Origin: an uncultured Erythrobacter sp.
GTDB taxonomy: Bacteria > Pseudomonadota > Alphaproteobacteria > Sphingomonadales > Sphingomonadaceae
Length of the DNA stretch: 64,000 nt
Direction of reading: 5' to 3'
Assembly (NCBI GenBank): GCA_947501005.1
Contig: CANMTU010000002.1
Span: 1-64,000 of the forward strand
Below the pieces are notes generated by a model. It searched no databases and had not been told where the DNA came from. It saw only the letters and a list, made by a program, of their open reading frames with translations. Numbering within the stretch: the stretch's first letter is position 1; each line of letters opens with the position of its first letter. Shown here one piece after another: positions 18,474-28,236 of the stretch. The position numbers were made by a program, and so were the translations under genes.

Positions 18474-21400
18474 TCAGGCCGTCCCGGCCGCCGTTGAGGC
18501 GAGCAGGCGCGCGAGGATGTCGGGCACCTGGTCGACAGGGAGGAAAACCCGGGTGCGGTACGAAATCACCTCGGAGAAGCAGCCAAGGGACTTGAGCCAG
18601 GGGAGTTGCCTGGCCGGGGCCCCGACGATTTCCACACGTGTGGACGTGTTAACACGTGAACGCCTTAGTTCGCAGGGGAAGGGGTGCTGCAATGGAACGC
18701 TGGCGCCGCCCAAGACTGCGGCGGCGATCTGTTCGGGCGGCAGCGCGGCCGTCTGCTTGACCCCGAGCGTGGTAAGCAGCTTGGCGACGTCCTTCGGAAA
18801 AACGATGCGGCCGAGCCAGGATTGACCCTGCGCGTCGACGACCCGGTTGACCTCGAGATAATCGGAGGGGAGGGCGGACCAGATGGGCAACAGCAGCCCG
18901 GTCGCGAGCTGAATGGTCTCGTGATCGAGCCGGTTCTCGGCGTCGTCGGCCTCGGCCGCCCACGCCGCAGCGAAGACCGCCTCAGGGCAGGGCTCCCACG
19001 CGGATTCGAACATGTCATGTTCGCGGTGGTATTCGCGCCGGGTCGGACGTTGCAGCTCGATGCGCGGATGGGTCGTTCCGTCGTCGGTCATCTCGGACCG
19101 GGACTTCGTGCTGAGTGCGACCTTGCCCGATCGGGCGTTCTTGAGGAAGCGGGCGGAGGCGTCGCTCGCCGCGAGCCGCATCACCCGCTCGAGGGGTACG
19201 GGATGCCGGCGTCGGGCCATCTCGATCGTCAACAAGTGCGAGGTCGCGCCGCTGACCGGATCGGTGCACAGCAACGTATCGTCGATGATGGTGGCGGTCT
19301 CGACCGGCATGGTCTCGACTCCGACATCGAGCGTGCCCGCTTCCCGAGCGGCGGAAACCCTCGTTTCGACGAGTGACAGAAATTCGTCGAAGATGAGGTT
19401 CTGCAGGCCGATCGGCAGGGCGAGGATGCGGTTCAGCCAGCGCTGGATCGGCGGCAGATCCTCTTTCAGGATGCCGTCGGTATCGGTCAGCTCGAGCCCG
19501 GTGCGTTCCTCGAACTCGGAGAAGCTGACACTGGTGAGCTTGCCGCTAACGAGCAGGTGAAACCAGGTGACCAGCGCCGCCTTGGCGTAATCGCTTTCGA
19601 GATTATCGGCGGGATCGAACAGGTTTTGGCCACCGGTCTGCCGCTGGCCGCGGGTCAGTGCGCCCAGACTGTCGAGACGACGGGCGATGGTCGAGGTGAA
19701 GCGCAACTCGCCCTTGCAGGAAGTCGTGACGGGCCGGAACAGGGGCGCGGAAGCCTGATGAGTGCGGTGGGTGCGCCCGAGGCCCTGGATCGCCCTGTCG
19801 GCCCGCCAGCCCGGCTCCAGGAGGAGATGGACACGCTGCTGCTGGTTGGGGACGTCGAGGCTGGCGTGGTAGGAGCGCCCCGTGCCGCCCGCATCCGAGA
19901 AAATGAGGATGCGCTTGGTGCCTTCCATGAAGGCGGCCGCGTCGGCCTGGGTCGACCGCGTGGTGCGGGTTTCGAGCTTCTGGCCGCCGCGGCCGGTGGG
20001 AACGAGCCGCTTGGAGCGTCCGGTCACCTCGGCGACGTTTTCGTGCCCGAAGCGCTCGAGGATCGCGTCCAGCGCAGCCTTGATCGGGGGGAGGGCGCAC
20101 AAGTGCTCGATCAGCTCGGCCCGCTTGGCCTCCGCCTCGGGATTGACGACGGGGTTGCCGGCAGCGTCGAACATCGGCCGCGAGCGGACCTCGCCCGTAT
20201 CGTCGGTGTAGGTCTCCATCTGCCGTGTCGGGAAGGCGCGGGTCAGATAGTCGATGACGTACTCGACCGGGCTCAATTCCAGTTCCGGATCGGCCCGTTC
20301 CTCGGGCGAGAGTTCGGCCAGGCGGCGATTGAGGATGGATTCCGCCGTGGTGACGAGCTGCAGCACCACCGACGTGCCGTCGGCTATGTGCTGTTCGACC
20401 GCGGCGATGACGGTCGGCAGCTTCATGGAAAGGAGCACTTGTCCGAAGAAACGCTGCTTCGTGCTTTCGAACCGGGATCGCGCGGCCGCCTTGGCCCCGG
20501 AGTTGAGTGTGGAGCCGTCGAGCTCGTCGACGACGCCGGTCAGCTCCAGCGCCGCTTCCATGTTTCGGTGGATGATGGCCCAGGCATCGGCGTAGGTGTC
20601 GTAGATTGCGATCTGCTCGTCGGTCAGTTCGTGTCGCAGAATCTCGTACTCTACCCCGGCGAATGAGAGCGCTCGCGCCATGTAGAGACCAGTCGCCTTG
20701 AGATCGCGGGCGACCAGCTCCATGGCGGCGATCCCGCCCTGACGGATCTCGGAGATGAAAGCCTCGCGGTTGGCGAACGCGGTTTCCGGGCCCCACAGGC
20801 CGAGCCGGACGGCGTAGGCAAGGTTGTTGACTTCGGAGGCCCCGGTCGCGGATGCGTAAAGCACGCGCGCGCCTGGTAACCGGTTCTGGAGCAGCACCCC
20901 GGCGATCCCCTGTTGCGAGCCCTTCTTGGTGCCCCCAATCCCCCTTCCAGAGGCGCCTTCGCCACCGGCGACACCGCCCATTTCGTGCGCCTCGTCAAAC
21001 GCGATGACCCCCTCGAACCCCTCACCGGCCCACTGGATGATCTGCTCAAGACGGCTCGCGTCGCCCCGCATCGAGCGCAGCGTGGGATAGCTGACGAACA
21101 GCACGCCTTCGTCGAGCGTGATGGGCTGGTCGATCTTCCAGCACGAAAGCGACTGCACGTCGGCGGCGATCCCGCCAAGCGCCGTCCAGTCCCGGCGAGC
21201 GTCCTCGAGGAGCGGTTCGTTCTTCGAGACCCAGATGGCGCGGCGGCGGCCCTGCAGCCAGTTGTCGAGCACTACGGCGGCGATCTGGCGCCCCTTGCCG
21301 GCGCCGGTGCCGTCGCCGAGGAAGAAGCCCTTGCGATAGCGGACACCGTCCGCGTCGAGGAGAAGACCGACGCCCTCCTTGTCGGGGCGGAAGCTCCCCG

Positions 21401-22727
21401 GGAGCCACTGGCTCCACGCGCTGCCGGCATAGACCACGGTTTCGAGCTGCGAAGCCGACAACATGCGTTCGCTGACCGTGCGCTCGGGCAGGTGAGGGAT
21501 GTGGTTTGGAATTGGGGCGGGGATTGAGCCCATTGCCACCGACTCGACCAGCGCCGTGGGATGCTCTCCGGCCGCGGAGAAGATGATCCGGCTTGGCCGG
21601 TAGGGAAGATAGACGCCGGTTTGTTCGAGCAGGGCTGCAGGCGCCTCCAGGGCCTCGTAGGCGACGGGCAGGATGTCGTTGCGGACCGGGGCCCGGAAGA
21701 CTCGGGGAGCGGCCACCTTGGCCTTGCGCGCGCTGCCGAAAAGCGAAACGCCCCTGGGCGAAGCGGCGGTCGGTTGGAGTTCGGGGATGATGGCGCTTCG
21801 CGGCGTCGACGCCACACAGTCGAGAAGCTCGGCCGTGGTGGTGCGCTGGAAGGTGGAGGGCAGTTGTCCGCCCGGGATCTTGTCCAGCACGTAGAGACGC
21901 ACGGCGATCCCGGTTCCGTGCTTGGCATAGGCGCGCTCGAGGCGGATCGAGGTTCGGACGGTCACGGGTGCGAGCGTGTTGCGGAAGATTTCGTCCATTT
22001 TCGCCGACGGAGCGAACCAGTCCGGCATGATCGCTACGATGCGGCCACCGCCCCGGAGATGCCGGATCGCCGCGTTAAGATGGCGGACCGCGGCCAGGTG
22101 ATCGCCGCCACGCCCGAGCGAGCGCGAAAATGGAGGATTCAACAGGATCAGGGTTGGCCGGTCGGCACCGGCCAGCGTGCTGGCGATCGAGGCTCCATCG
22201 TGCCCGGTAACGCGCTGTTTGAAGCTGTCCTCAAGGCGTTCGCGCCGCGCCGGATCGAGTTCATTGAGACTGAGGTCGCGCACGCGCGGCAGCAACGCGA
22301 CGAGAAGGCCATTGCCGGCGCTCGGTTCGAGCACGATATCATCGGCCTGGGGCTGCGCCATGAAGACGGCGAAGGCCGCGAGGTCGATCGGCGTTGAGAA
22401 TTGTTGCCAGTCGAGCTGCTCCTCGCTGCGCACGGTCTGGGTCGGCATGCGGGCGGCGAGATCGATGGCCGTCTCGACGTCGCCGGACGTGATGGCGGAG
22501 CGCGGTTCGGCGCGGAGGGAAAGGGCGAGGGCGTGCTCGAGCGCCTCAAAGCTGTCGCGCTGGGTCCATTTGCCCTGCGCATCGGTGCCGCCGTGGGCCG
22601 AGGTCATCGCGGCGTTGAGGACGGAGCGCGTGATCGCTTCGCCCGAAGCGATGCGGTCGGCCAGCGAGCTTGCGGCGGCGAGCGAGGGCGAGCGGCGCTG
22701 TTCGGCCGCGTCGAAGAGATCGGACAT
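18474..22727 (-). CDS. Strawberry notch family helicase with N-terminal methyltransferase-like region
   Basis: LEPSAGNGLLVALLP and LLNPPFSRS; GDGTGAGKGRQIAAVVLDNW; AFDEAHEMGG; SDAGGTGRSYHASLDVPNQQQRVHLLLEPGWRADRAIQGLGRTHRTHQ. Confidence 0.92.
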   Translation of the reverse strand: MSDLFDAAEQRRSPSLAAASSLADRIASGEAITRSVLNAAMTSAHGGTDAQGKWTQRDSFEALEHALALSLRAEPRSAITSGDVETAIDLAARMPTQTVRSEEQLDWQQFSTPIDLAAFAVFMAQPQADDIVLEPSAGNGLLVALLPRVRDLSLNELDPARRERLEDSFKQRVTGHDGASIASTLAGADRPTLILLNPPFSRSLGRGGDHLAAVRHLNAAIRHLRGGGRIVAIMPDWFAPSAKMDEIFRNTLAPVTVRTSIRLERAYAKHGTGIAVRLYVLDKIPGGQLPSTFQRTTTAELLDCVASTPRSAIIPELQPTAASPRGVSLFGSARKAKVAAPRVFRAPVRNDILPVAYEALEAPAALLEQTGVYLPYRPSRIIFSAAGEHPTALVESVAMGSIPAPIPNHIPHLPERTVSERMLSASQLETVVYAGSAWSQWLPGSFRPDKEGVGLLLDADGVRYRKGFFLGDGTGAGKGRQIAAVVLDNWLQGRRRAIWVSKNEPLLEDARRDWTALGGIAADVQSLSCWKIDQPITLDEGVLFVSYPTLRSMRGDASRLEQIIQWAGEGFEGVIAFDEAHEMGGVAGGEGASGRGIGGTKKGSQQGIAGVLLQNRLPGARVLYASATGASEVNNLAYAVRLGLWGPETAFANREAFISEIRQGGIAAMELVARDLKATGLYMARALSFAGVEYEILRHELTDEQIAIYDTYADAWAIIHRNMEAALELTGVVDELDGSTLNSGAKAAARSRFESTKQRFFGQVLLSMKLPTVIAAVEQHIADGTSVVLQLVTTAESILNRRLAELSPEERADPELELSPVEYVIDYLTRAFPTRQMETYTDDTGEVRSRPMFDAAGNPVVNPEAEAKRAELIEHLCALPPIKAALDAILERFGHENVAEVTGRSKRLVPTGRGGQKLETRTTRSTQADAAAFMEGTKRILIFSDAGGTGRSYHASLDVPNQQQRVHLLLEPGWRADRAIQGLGRTHRTHQASAPLFRPVTTSCKGELRFTSTIARRLDSLGALTRGQRQTGGQNLFDPADNLESDYAKAALVTWFHLLVSGKLTSVSFSEFEERTGLELTDTDGILKEDLPPIQRWLNRILALPIGLQNLIFDEFLSLVETRVSAAREAGTLDVGVETMPVETATIIDDTLLCTDPVSGATSHLLTIEMARRRHPVPLERVMRLAASDASARFLKNARSGKVALSTKSRSEMTDDGTTHPRIELQRPTRREYHREHDMFESAWEPCPEAVFAAAWAAEADDAENRLDHETIQLATGLLLPIWSALPSDYLEVNRVVDAQGQSWLGRIVFPKDVAKLLTTLGVKQTAALPPEQIAAAVLGGASVPLQHPFPCELRRSRVNTSTRVEIVGAPARQLPWLKSLGCFSEVISYRTRVFLPVDQVPDILARLLASTAAGTA
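18643..18658. repeat. dispersed palindrome, copy d: GACGTGTTAACACGTG
   Basis: abuts a second perfect palindrome CCACACGTGTGG at 18632-18643. Confidence 0.8.
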
Positions 22728-22794
22728 GATGGGGACTCCTGGGTCGGCCGAGTGCCAATAACACCGGGCTCATGATCCCCGTTCCCTCTCCCCT

Positions 22795-23634
22795 TTACTG
22801 GTCCTCCAAGACGTCGGCCCAATCGCCGTAACGTTCCGGGGGCGGCATGCGACGGACGGCGAAGCCTTGGCTCTCATAAATTTGCAGGGCGCCCTCCCCA
22901 GCCCTGTGGCCGACGGCGCCGTTATCCTCGGCCAGGATGACCGATGTGACACTTTTGGGTAGCGCGAGTGCACCCAGACGCTTCGCGCCCAGCGAGGCCC
23001 AGCACGGAATCCCTTGAAGTTGGGTGAAGGCGGCGGCAGTTTCGAAGCCCTCAGCGATCGCGACCGTGTCTTCGGTCGGGGTGCCGCGCCAGCTGCCGGC
23101 GCCGGTTTCGCCGAGCAACATCTTGTCTGTGTAGCCGCCATGCTCGAGATCAAGAAAGGTCCGCTGGACCGCGGTTATGCCGGCGTCGTTGCGCACGCCA
23201 ATGAGCAAGGCTGGCAAGAAGGCCGTCAGCGGCTTGCGGCCTTTTGGGCAGCGCGGATGATAGCGCAAGTCGACAAAATCGAGCGCGAGCGAACGGCTCT
23301 GAAGATAGTGTTCGGCCGGCGTGCCACACACCGCCCTCCCCTCCCCCCATATTCTGGCTACGAGGGCACCCGGTTCTAAGGCAATCGGGATCTTGGGAAT
23401 GGGATAGTTCTTGTCGGATTTGATCAGCCGGAGCTCGCGTAGGACGGTCTCGGATGAACACCCGGCGAAACAATGAACGAGAATGCCCTTGTCACCTTGA
23501 CGCAACGATAGGCTAGCCGTTGAGTCGGCGTGGCCGGGGCATCGGCACATGGCCGTTCTGCCAAGCCAGCGTCCCCCGAGGGTACCGACCAGATTCACGA
23601 GGTCCGAAGTCGGCTGAAGAGCAGTGATGGGCAT
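22795..23634 (-). CDS. Toprim / primase-like protein (CHC2-like zinc finger)
   Basis: RCPGHADSTASLSLRQGDKGILVHCFAGC; AIAEGFETAAAFTQL; VILAEDNGAVGHRAGEGAL. Confidence 0.88.
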   Translation of the reverse strand: MPITALQPTSDLVNLVGTLGGRWLGRTAMCRCPGHADSTASLSLRQGDKGILVHCFAGCSSETVLRELRLIKSDKNYPIPKIPIALEPGALVARIWGEGRAVCGTPAEHYLQSRSLALDFVDLRYHPRCPKGRKPLTAFLPALLIGVRNDAGITAVQRTFLDLEHGGYTDKMLLGETGAGSWRGTPTEDTVAIAEGFETAAAFTQLQGIPCWASLGAKRLGALALPKSVTSVILAEDNGAVGHRAGEGALQIYESQGFAVRRMPPPERYGDWADVLEDQ

Positions 23635-23785
23635 ACCCAGTTCCTTTCCCTCGTTCTACCCCCCTCCCCTCTTTTGAATGCGCCGCGAACGGCAAGTCAG
23701 ACCCGAACTCCTCCTGGTAGGAGTTTTTCTCCGGATTGACGGGGCATCCAATCCGAGGCCTTTTGGCCTTTCGGAGGGCGGTGTT

Positions 23786-24664
23786 ATGAAGCGGATACTT
23801 GCGAGCCTCGGCGCGATGTTTGCGATGACCGCACCTGTTTCTGCGCGGCAGGTCGAACTTCTAAACTTCGGGGCGCCGAGCCCCGATGTAGTCCTGCATG
23901 TCGGGGGGCCAGTTGCTCGCCAACAGGTGGCTGGGTCCGAGGCCGACGTGGAAAACGTTCTAACCGCAGAATTTGGCAAGTTTGGCATAGAATTGGCGGG
24001 CGCACCGCTTCATCCGACGGTGTCGCGCATAGATGTGCCGATGTGGATGCGGACGGGTAAAGCCGCTGGCGCAAGTAGGATAGCCTGGCCCGGCGGCAAC
24101 CGATCGTTCGACGAAACTTGCGCTCCTCCCCTCTTCCGCCCTCGCCGGGATCTCGGTTTCAGAACCGAACAGCGGCGCGCTGCGCTCTATCCGCTGGTGT
24201 CGGCGATCGCATGCGAGCATGGATTACCTGTTGGACTGTTCGATGCGCTGATCGCGCAGGAGAGCCGCTACCGGCTCGATGCGCTCTCTCCGGCAGGGGC
24301 GATGGGGTTGGCGCAACTGATGCCCGATACAGCACGGTACCTGAGGGTCCACAACCCGTGGGATGCAATAGACAATCTTCGTGGCGGTGCCCGTTACCTG
24401 CGCGAACAGCTCGACGAGTTTGGGCGGGTCGATCTGGCCCTCGCCGCGTACAATGCCGGACCCGGCCGCGTGCGCGCTCGACGCAGAGTGCCGCGGATCA
24501 CGGAGACAATCGATTATGTTTCGAAGATTACTGCGGCCTGGAGCAGATTGATGAGCCACGAAACGACCTTGATCAACGCAGGAACGCCCGCTCAGCGCCC
24601 CGGCCCGCTCCGCCAAACCGCGGTGCTGACCTATACGTCGCCAAGCGCCCCAAACCCTAAGTGA
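23786..24664 (+). CDS. secreted lytic transglycosylase (SLT, VirB1-like)
   Basis: signal peptide MKRILASLGAMFAMTAPVSA; LIAQESRYRLDALSPAGAMGLAQLMPDTA; ALAAYNAGPGRV. Confidence 0.9.
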   Translation: MKRILASLGAMFAMTAPVSARQVELLNFGAPSPDVVLHVGGPVARQQVAGSEADVENVLTAEFGKFGIELAGAPLHPTVSRIDVPMWMRTGKAAGASRIAWPGGNRSFDETCAPPLFRPRRDLGFRTEQRRAALYPLVSAIACEHGLPVGLFDALIAQESRYRLDALSPAGAMGLAQLMPDTARYLRVHNPWDAIDNLRGGARYLREQLDEFGRVDLALAAYNAGPGRVRARRRVPRITETIDYVSKITAAWSRLMSHETTLINAGTPAQRPGPLRQTAVLTYTSPSAPNPK

Positions 24665-25028
24665 ATGAGCGAACAGGGCGGCGATTAGCAGTGCGACCGC
24701 AGCCCCGGTAAGAAATTGACTTGCCATCGTCACCAGAGCCTCGGGACGGCCAGTGCCCTTATCCTTCCAGCTGTCGAACGAAAGGGGCCATCCCGCCAGT
24801 CAGCACCTTAACCCCGGTTTTTATCGTCGCAGCGGCAGCGCAAATTGCGGTGACCAAGCCGACGCCGACATATAGCGAAAGACAGGCTTGACAGGTCTCG
24901 ATCGGCATGGCGCGTATCAATCTTCGGGTCGATACAAACCGCCTTAGTTGAAATTGGTTGCAAGCCTATGTGCAAACCGGCCCCCTACCCTTTCTTGGGG
25001 GCCCGTCGCGAGGTCGCCGTCTTCATGG

Positions 25029-26330
25029 CTAGCTTGCCGCTTGAGGGTGACGCCGCTTAGCGTAGCTGACAACGAAGGCTTCCCACATGCGCAGCCATTC
25101 CTTCTGGGTTCGTGGTTTCTCGATGTTGGGGCAACCGCGCCGGAACTCGGTAGCCATCAAATCCACATCCCACGGCGCACCTTTCGTCTTGCCCACTTCG
25201 AGGAAGGGTGCCTCGATGGTGCCATAGCGAATTGATCCTGTCGGGAACGCAAATGTCTCCACGGCAGGTGCGACCGCCCTGCCCTCCCGGGTTTCGTCGG
25301 CCTCGACCGATGATCTCGGTGCTTTCTTGGGCGAATGACCGACGAGCCGTAGATGCGTGCCCACCAGTTTTCGCTCCAGCGGCGCGGGAGAGGGATGAAG
25401 CACAACCTTTCGGCCCGAAAGATCGACGTTGGCATTCGGGTAGACCGAGGAGACGAGTTGCATCGTTTCACGCACCGTCTGTCGGAAGCGCTTGGTATCA
25501 GCGAGGTTGCCGAGATGCTTTGCGAGTTGGTCCCAGCTTATAACCTGACCCCGATCAGAGGTAATCCTAGGCAGTCGGTAAGCGAGATAGGTGTAGAGAT
25601 CGAGCGCGGTCGGGACACCCTTGAGTTCGCGCACGGCCACTTCGTTTAATGGCACGGCATGCTCAACCAGATGATTGTAGAAAATTTCCGACATGCGGAT
25701 TTCCCGGGCAAACGCACCATTGCGATCAAGTGAGCCGGCATATTCATTGGATATTTTGACGTCGCGAACGGCGAACGCGCTTTCGTCACTAGCCTGGCCA
25801 TCCCAACGAATTTGCCACTCACACGCTAGCAGCCGGTCGACCTGTTCGCGCATGAGGTTAGCAGTGCCGCGCGGACCATAGCTGACAGTCTTGTAGCCAA
25901 GACGCCGCATCCAATCAGTAAAGTTTCTTCCAAGATAAACATCGCGTGATCGTTTGGTCACGGCCTGAGAGAGCATGTAAATCAGAGCGACGCGAGGGTA
26001 GGATCCAAACGGTACACCCATGCTGCGAAGCTGCGTTTTTCCGTCAACGGTCTGGAGCACCGGGCGAGGATTGATGGCAAGTGCATACTTGCCATCCTCA
26101 CGGATGATCGGTGCGGTATCGTCTTTGGGTCTTTTCGTGGGTAATGACATCGCGCAAAGCGCCGAATGGAGAAATGCAGGTACTGGCTCCTCATCTTGGA
26201 CCCGCAGGAATGCGTCCATGGTAAGTTGCGTGCCGGCCTCCACTGCAAATGAGCGGACCTCGTCGGCGCCGCCTTGGATCATTGCGATCGCATATTGGTG
26301 CCCGATTGGCGCGGTGTTCTCGTTGCTCAT
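25029..26330 (-). CDS. repA: plasmid replication initiator protein RepA
   Basis: SYPRVALIYMLSQAVTKRSRDVYLGRNFTDWMRRLGY; next to iterons and parAB. Confidence 0.85.
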   Translation of the reverse strand: MSNENTAPIGHQYAIAMIQGGADEVRSFAVEAGTQLTMDAFLRVQDEEPVPAFLHSALCAMSLPTKRPKDDTAPIIREDGKYALAINPRPVLQTVDGKTQLRSMGVPFGSYPRVALIYMLSQAVTKRSRDVYLGRNFTDWMRRLGYKTVSYGPRGTANLMREQVDRLLACEWQIRWDGQASDESAFAVRDVKISNEYAGSLDRNGAFAREIRMSEIFYNHLVEHAVPLNEVAVRELKGVPTALDLYTYLAYRLPRITSDRGQVISWDQLAKHLGNLADTKRFRQTVRETMQLVSSVYPNANVDLSGRKVVLHPSPAPLERKLVGTHLRLVGHSPKKAPRSSVEADETREGRAVAPAVETFAFPTGSIRYGTIEAPFLEVGKTKGAPWDVDLMATEFRRGCPNIEKPRTQKEWLRMWEAFVVSYAKRRHPQAAS

Positions 26331-26443
26331 CGCGAATCCTCCCCGCAGCCGTTTTGATACGCAGAATGATTCCACAACGAGCATGGAGTAATCAAGCCTT
26401 TTGGCGATTTCCCCGCCGACAACGCCGTCGAACTTCCAAAAAC

Positions 26444-26918
26444 ACCGATGATCTCGGTGCAAAACGAGGCTTTTCTAACCCCTTCCCGGCCCTATCCCCG
26501 GATTTAATCGAATTCAAAAATTGAAAACGATTCGCGAATCGGATTCTTGAGGGAGATTCTTTAAGTAGGTATGCGCTCCGACATCATCGGTTGATCGGCA
26601 CCGAGATCATTTGCCGCTCGCACGCTGATCATCGGTGCGCACCGACATCATTGGTGATTATCGACAATCCATCCGGGAACTGCCGATCACTCGTAGGCCA
26701 GATGTCGCGACTGGTTCTTGTCGATGACGCGTCAGCCAGTTGCGCTACCGGTCGGCACGGAGATCATCGGTTGACTTGTAGATTTGATGGCCAAATATTG
26801 CATACAGTTTACAAGCGGGTCAGGTTGAGCCCTCAAACTTCCAGATGGGACCCCGGATGGCAATGCAAACAACACTTTCAAATAATCAACCGCCTTCGGT
26901 GACCGATGATCTCGGTAT
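26444..26918. repeat. iteron array / putative oriV
   Basis: 17-bp GCACCGAGATCATCGGT variants at 26575, 26598, 26620, 26639 and 26755 in one orientation; inverse copies at 26444 and 26902; DnaA-box-like TTATCGACA at 26658. Confidence 0.85.
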
Positions 26919-28065
26919 CCTCCACCGGAAGGCCGCGACCATTCTCAAGCGGCTCCGCGACGGCGTCATCGATCCTGCGACTGGACAAAAGGGTGGCCCT
27001 ACCTTCGCGATCTCCAAGGCCGCCAAACTCGTCGACCGGACCGCTTCAGCAATCCGCGAGGCGGAACGCGACGGCCGTTTGCCCGAACGTGAACGGACCG
27101 CGGCGGGCCATCGAGTCCAGTATACGCTTGAAGAACTTGATGAGATGAGAAAGGTTTTCGGTACGCGGCCTTGGCGTGAGCCTGAGGACACGCCTGCCAT
27201 CGTTTCAGTATCGAACTTCAAGGGCGGTGTAGGCAAGAGCACAATAGCTCTTCATCTGGCGCAGTCTCTGGCCATTAAGGGGTATCGGGTCCTGCTCGTC
27301 GACTGTGACAGTCAAGCCAGTTCGACGATGATGTTCGGCTATCGTCCCGACATCGATCTCGGCGAAAACGATACGCTTTACGGGCATTTCCATGACCCAG
27401 AACTCCTCGGCGTCCAGTCGATCATTCGCAAGACCCATTTTCACGGGCTCGATCTGATCCCGGCTAACCTCAAACTCTACAACCTCGAATACGAGATCGC
27501 TGCCCATCTGGCGCAAACCCGCAGTTTTGAGTTGATCGATCTTATCTCGGAGGCAATTCAGACGGTCGTTTATGATTACGATGTGGTCGTGATGGACCCG
27601 CCGCCAGCGCTTGGTATGGTATCAATGGCGGTTCTTCAAGCAGCCAACGCGATGGTCATTCCGATGCCGCCGAGCGTGATCGACTTCTCTTCGACAGTCT
27701 CGTTCATTGACATGGCGCGAACGACAATGGCACAGCTTGAAAGACTGCAAGGGAGGATGCGCCCGGCGTACAACTTTATCCGCATTGTGGCGAGCCGCGT
27801 GGACGAGAACAAGTCCATGCACCGGGAACTCCTTGCCATGATGCGCGAAGTATTCGGGGGCTCGATGATCGCGTCGGTCATGCCGACGAGTGCCGAGATC
27901 GACAACGCCAGTTCCCGCATGAAGACCGTCTTTGAACTCGAAAAGGCCGTCACATCGCATGAGGTGCACACGCGATGCCTGATCCATCTCAATGCGGTCT
28001 GCGATGATATTGAAAAGGACATCCTGCGAACCTGGGCGAGTCGGGCAGGGGAGGGGATGCTCTAA
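26845..28065 (+). CDS. parA: ParA/RepA-type partition ATPase with N-terminal HTH
   Basis: VSNFKGGVGKSTIALHLAQSLAIKGYRVLLVDCDSQAS Walker A; VVMDPPPALGMVSMAVL. Confidence 0.95.
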   Translation: MGPRMAMQTTLSNNQPPSVTDDLGILHRKAATILKRLRDGVIDPATGQKGGPTFAISKAAKLVDRTASAIREAERDGRLPERERTAAGHRVQYTLEELDEMRKVFGTRPWREPEDTPAIVSVSNFKGGVGKSTIALHLAQSLAIKGYRVLLVDCDSQASSTMMFGYRPDIDLGENDTLYGHFHDPELLGVQSIIRKTHFHGLDLIPANLKLYNLEYEIAAHLAQTRSFELIDLISEAIQTVVYDYDVVVMDPPPALGMVSMAVLQAANAMVIPMPPSVIDFSSTVSFIDMARTTMAQLERLQGRMRPAYNFIRIVASRVDENKSMHRELLAMMREVFGGSMIASVMPTSAEIDNASSRMKTVFELEKAVTSHEVHTRCLIHLNAVCDDIEKDILRTWASRAGEGML

Positions 28066-28083
28066 TGTTGCCACGTGACAACA
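28066..28083. promoter_or_regulatory. parS-like site 1 (TGTTGCCACGTGACAACA)
   Basis: imperfect 18-bp palindrome (one mismatched pair) directly after the parA stop. Confidence 0.75.
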
Positions 28084-28178
28084 CTGGACGGCTTTCTTTA
28101 AAGCGCAACGGTTTGGAGCGCCGTCTTGTCTCCGCAAGATTGTCGGCGGAACCCGGCAAATCCGGTAGCGCGCGCGTT

Positions 28179-28196
28179 TGTTGCCACGTGGCAACA
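28179..28196. promoter_or_regulatory. parS-like site 2 (TGTTGCCACGTGGCAACA)
   Basis: perfect 18-bp palindrome in the parA-parB intergenic region. Confidence 0.8.
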
Positions 28197-28236
28197 ACGA
28201 GGTCCGTAGCCGATTCTGCGCAGATTGGAGCTGCTA

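Noticed and set aside
24224-24733. 169-aa minus-strand ORF with hydrophobic N-terminus
   Set aside because: Mostly antisense to the lytic transglycosylase; no recognisable motif.
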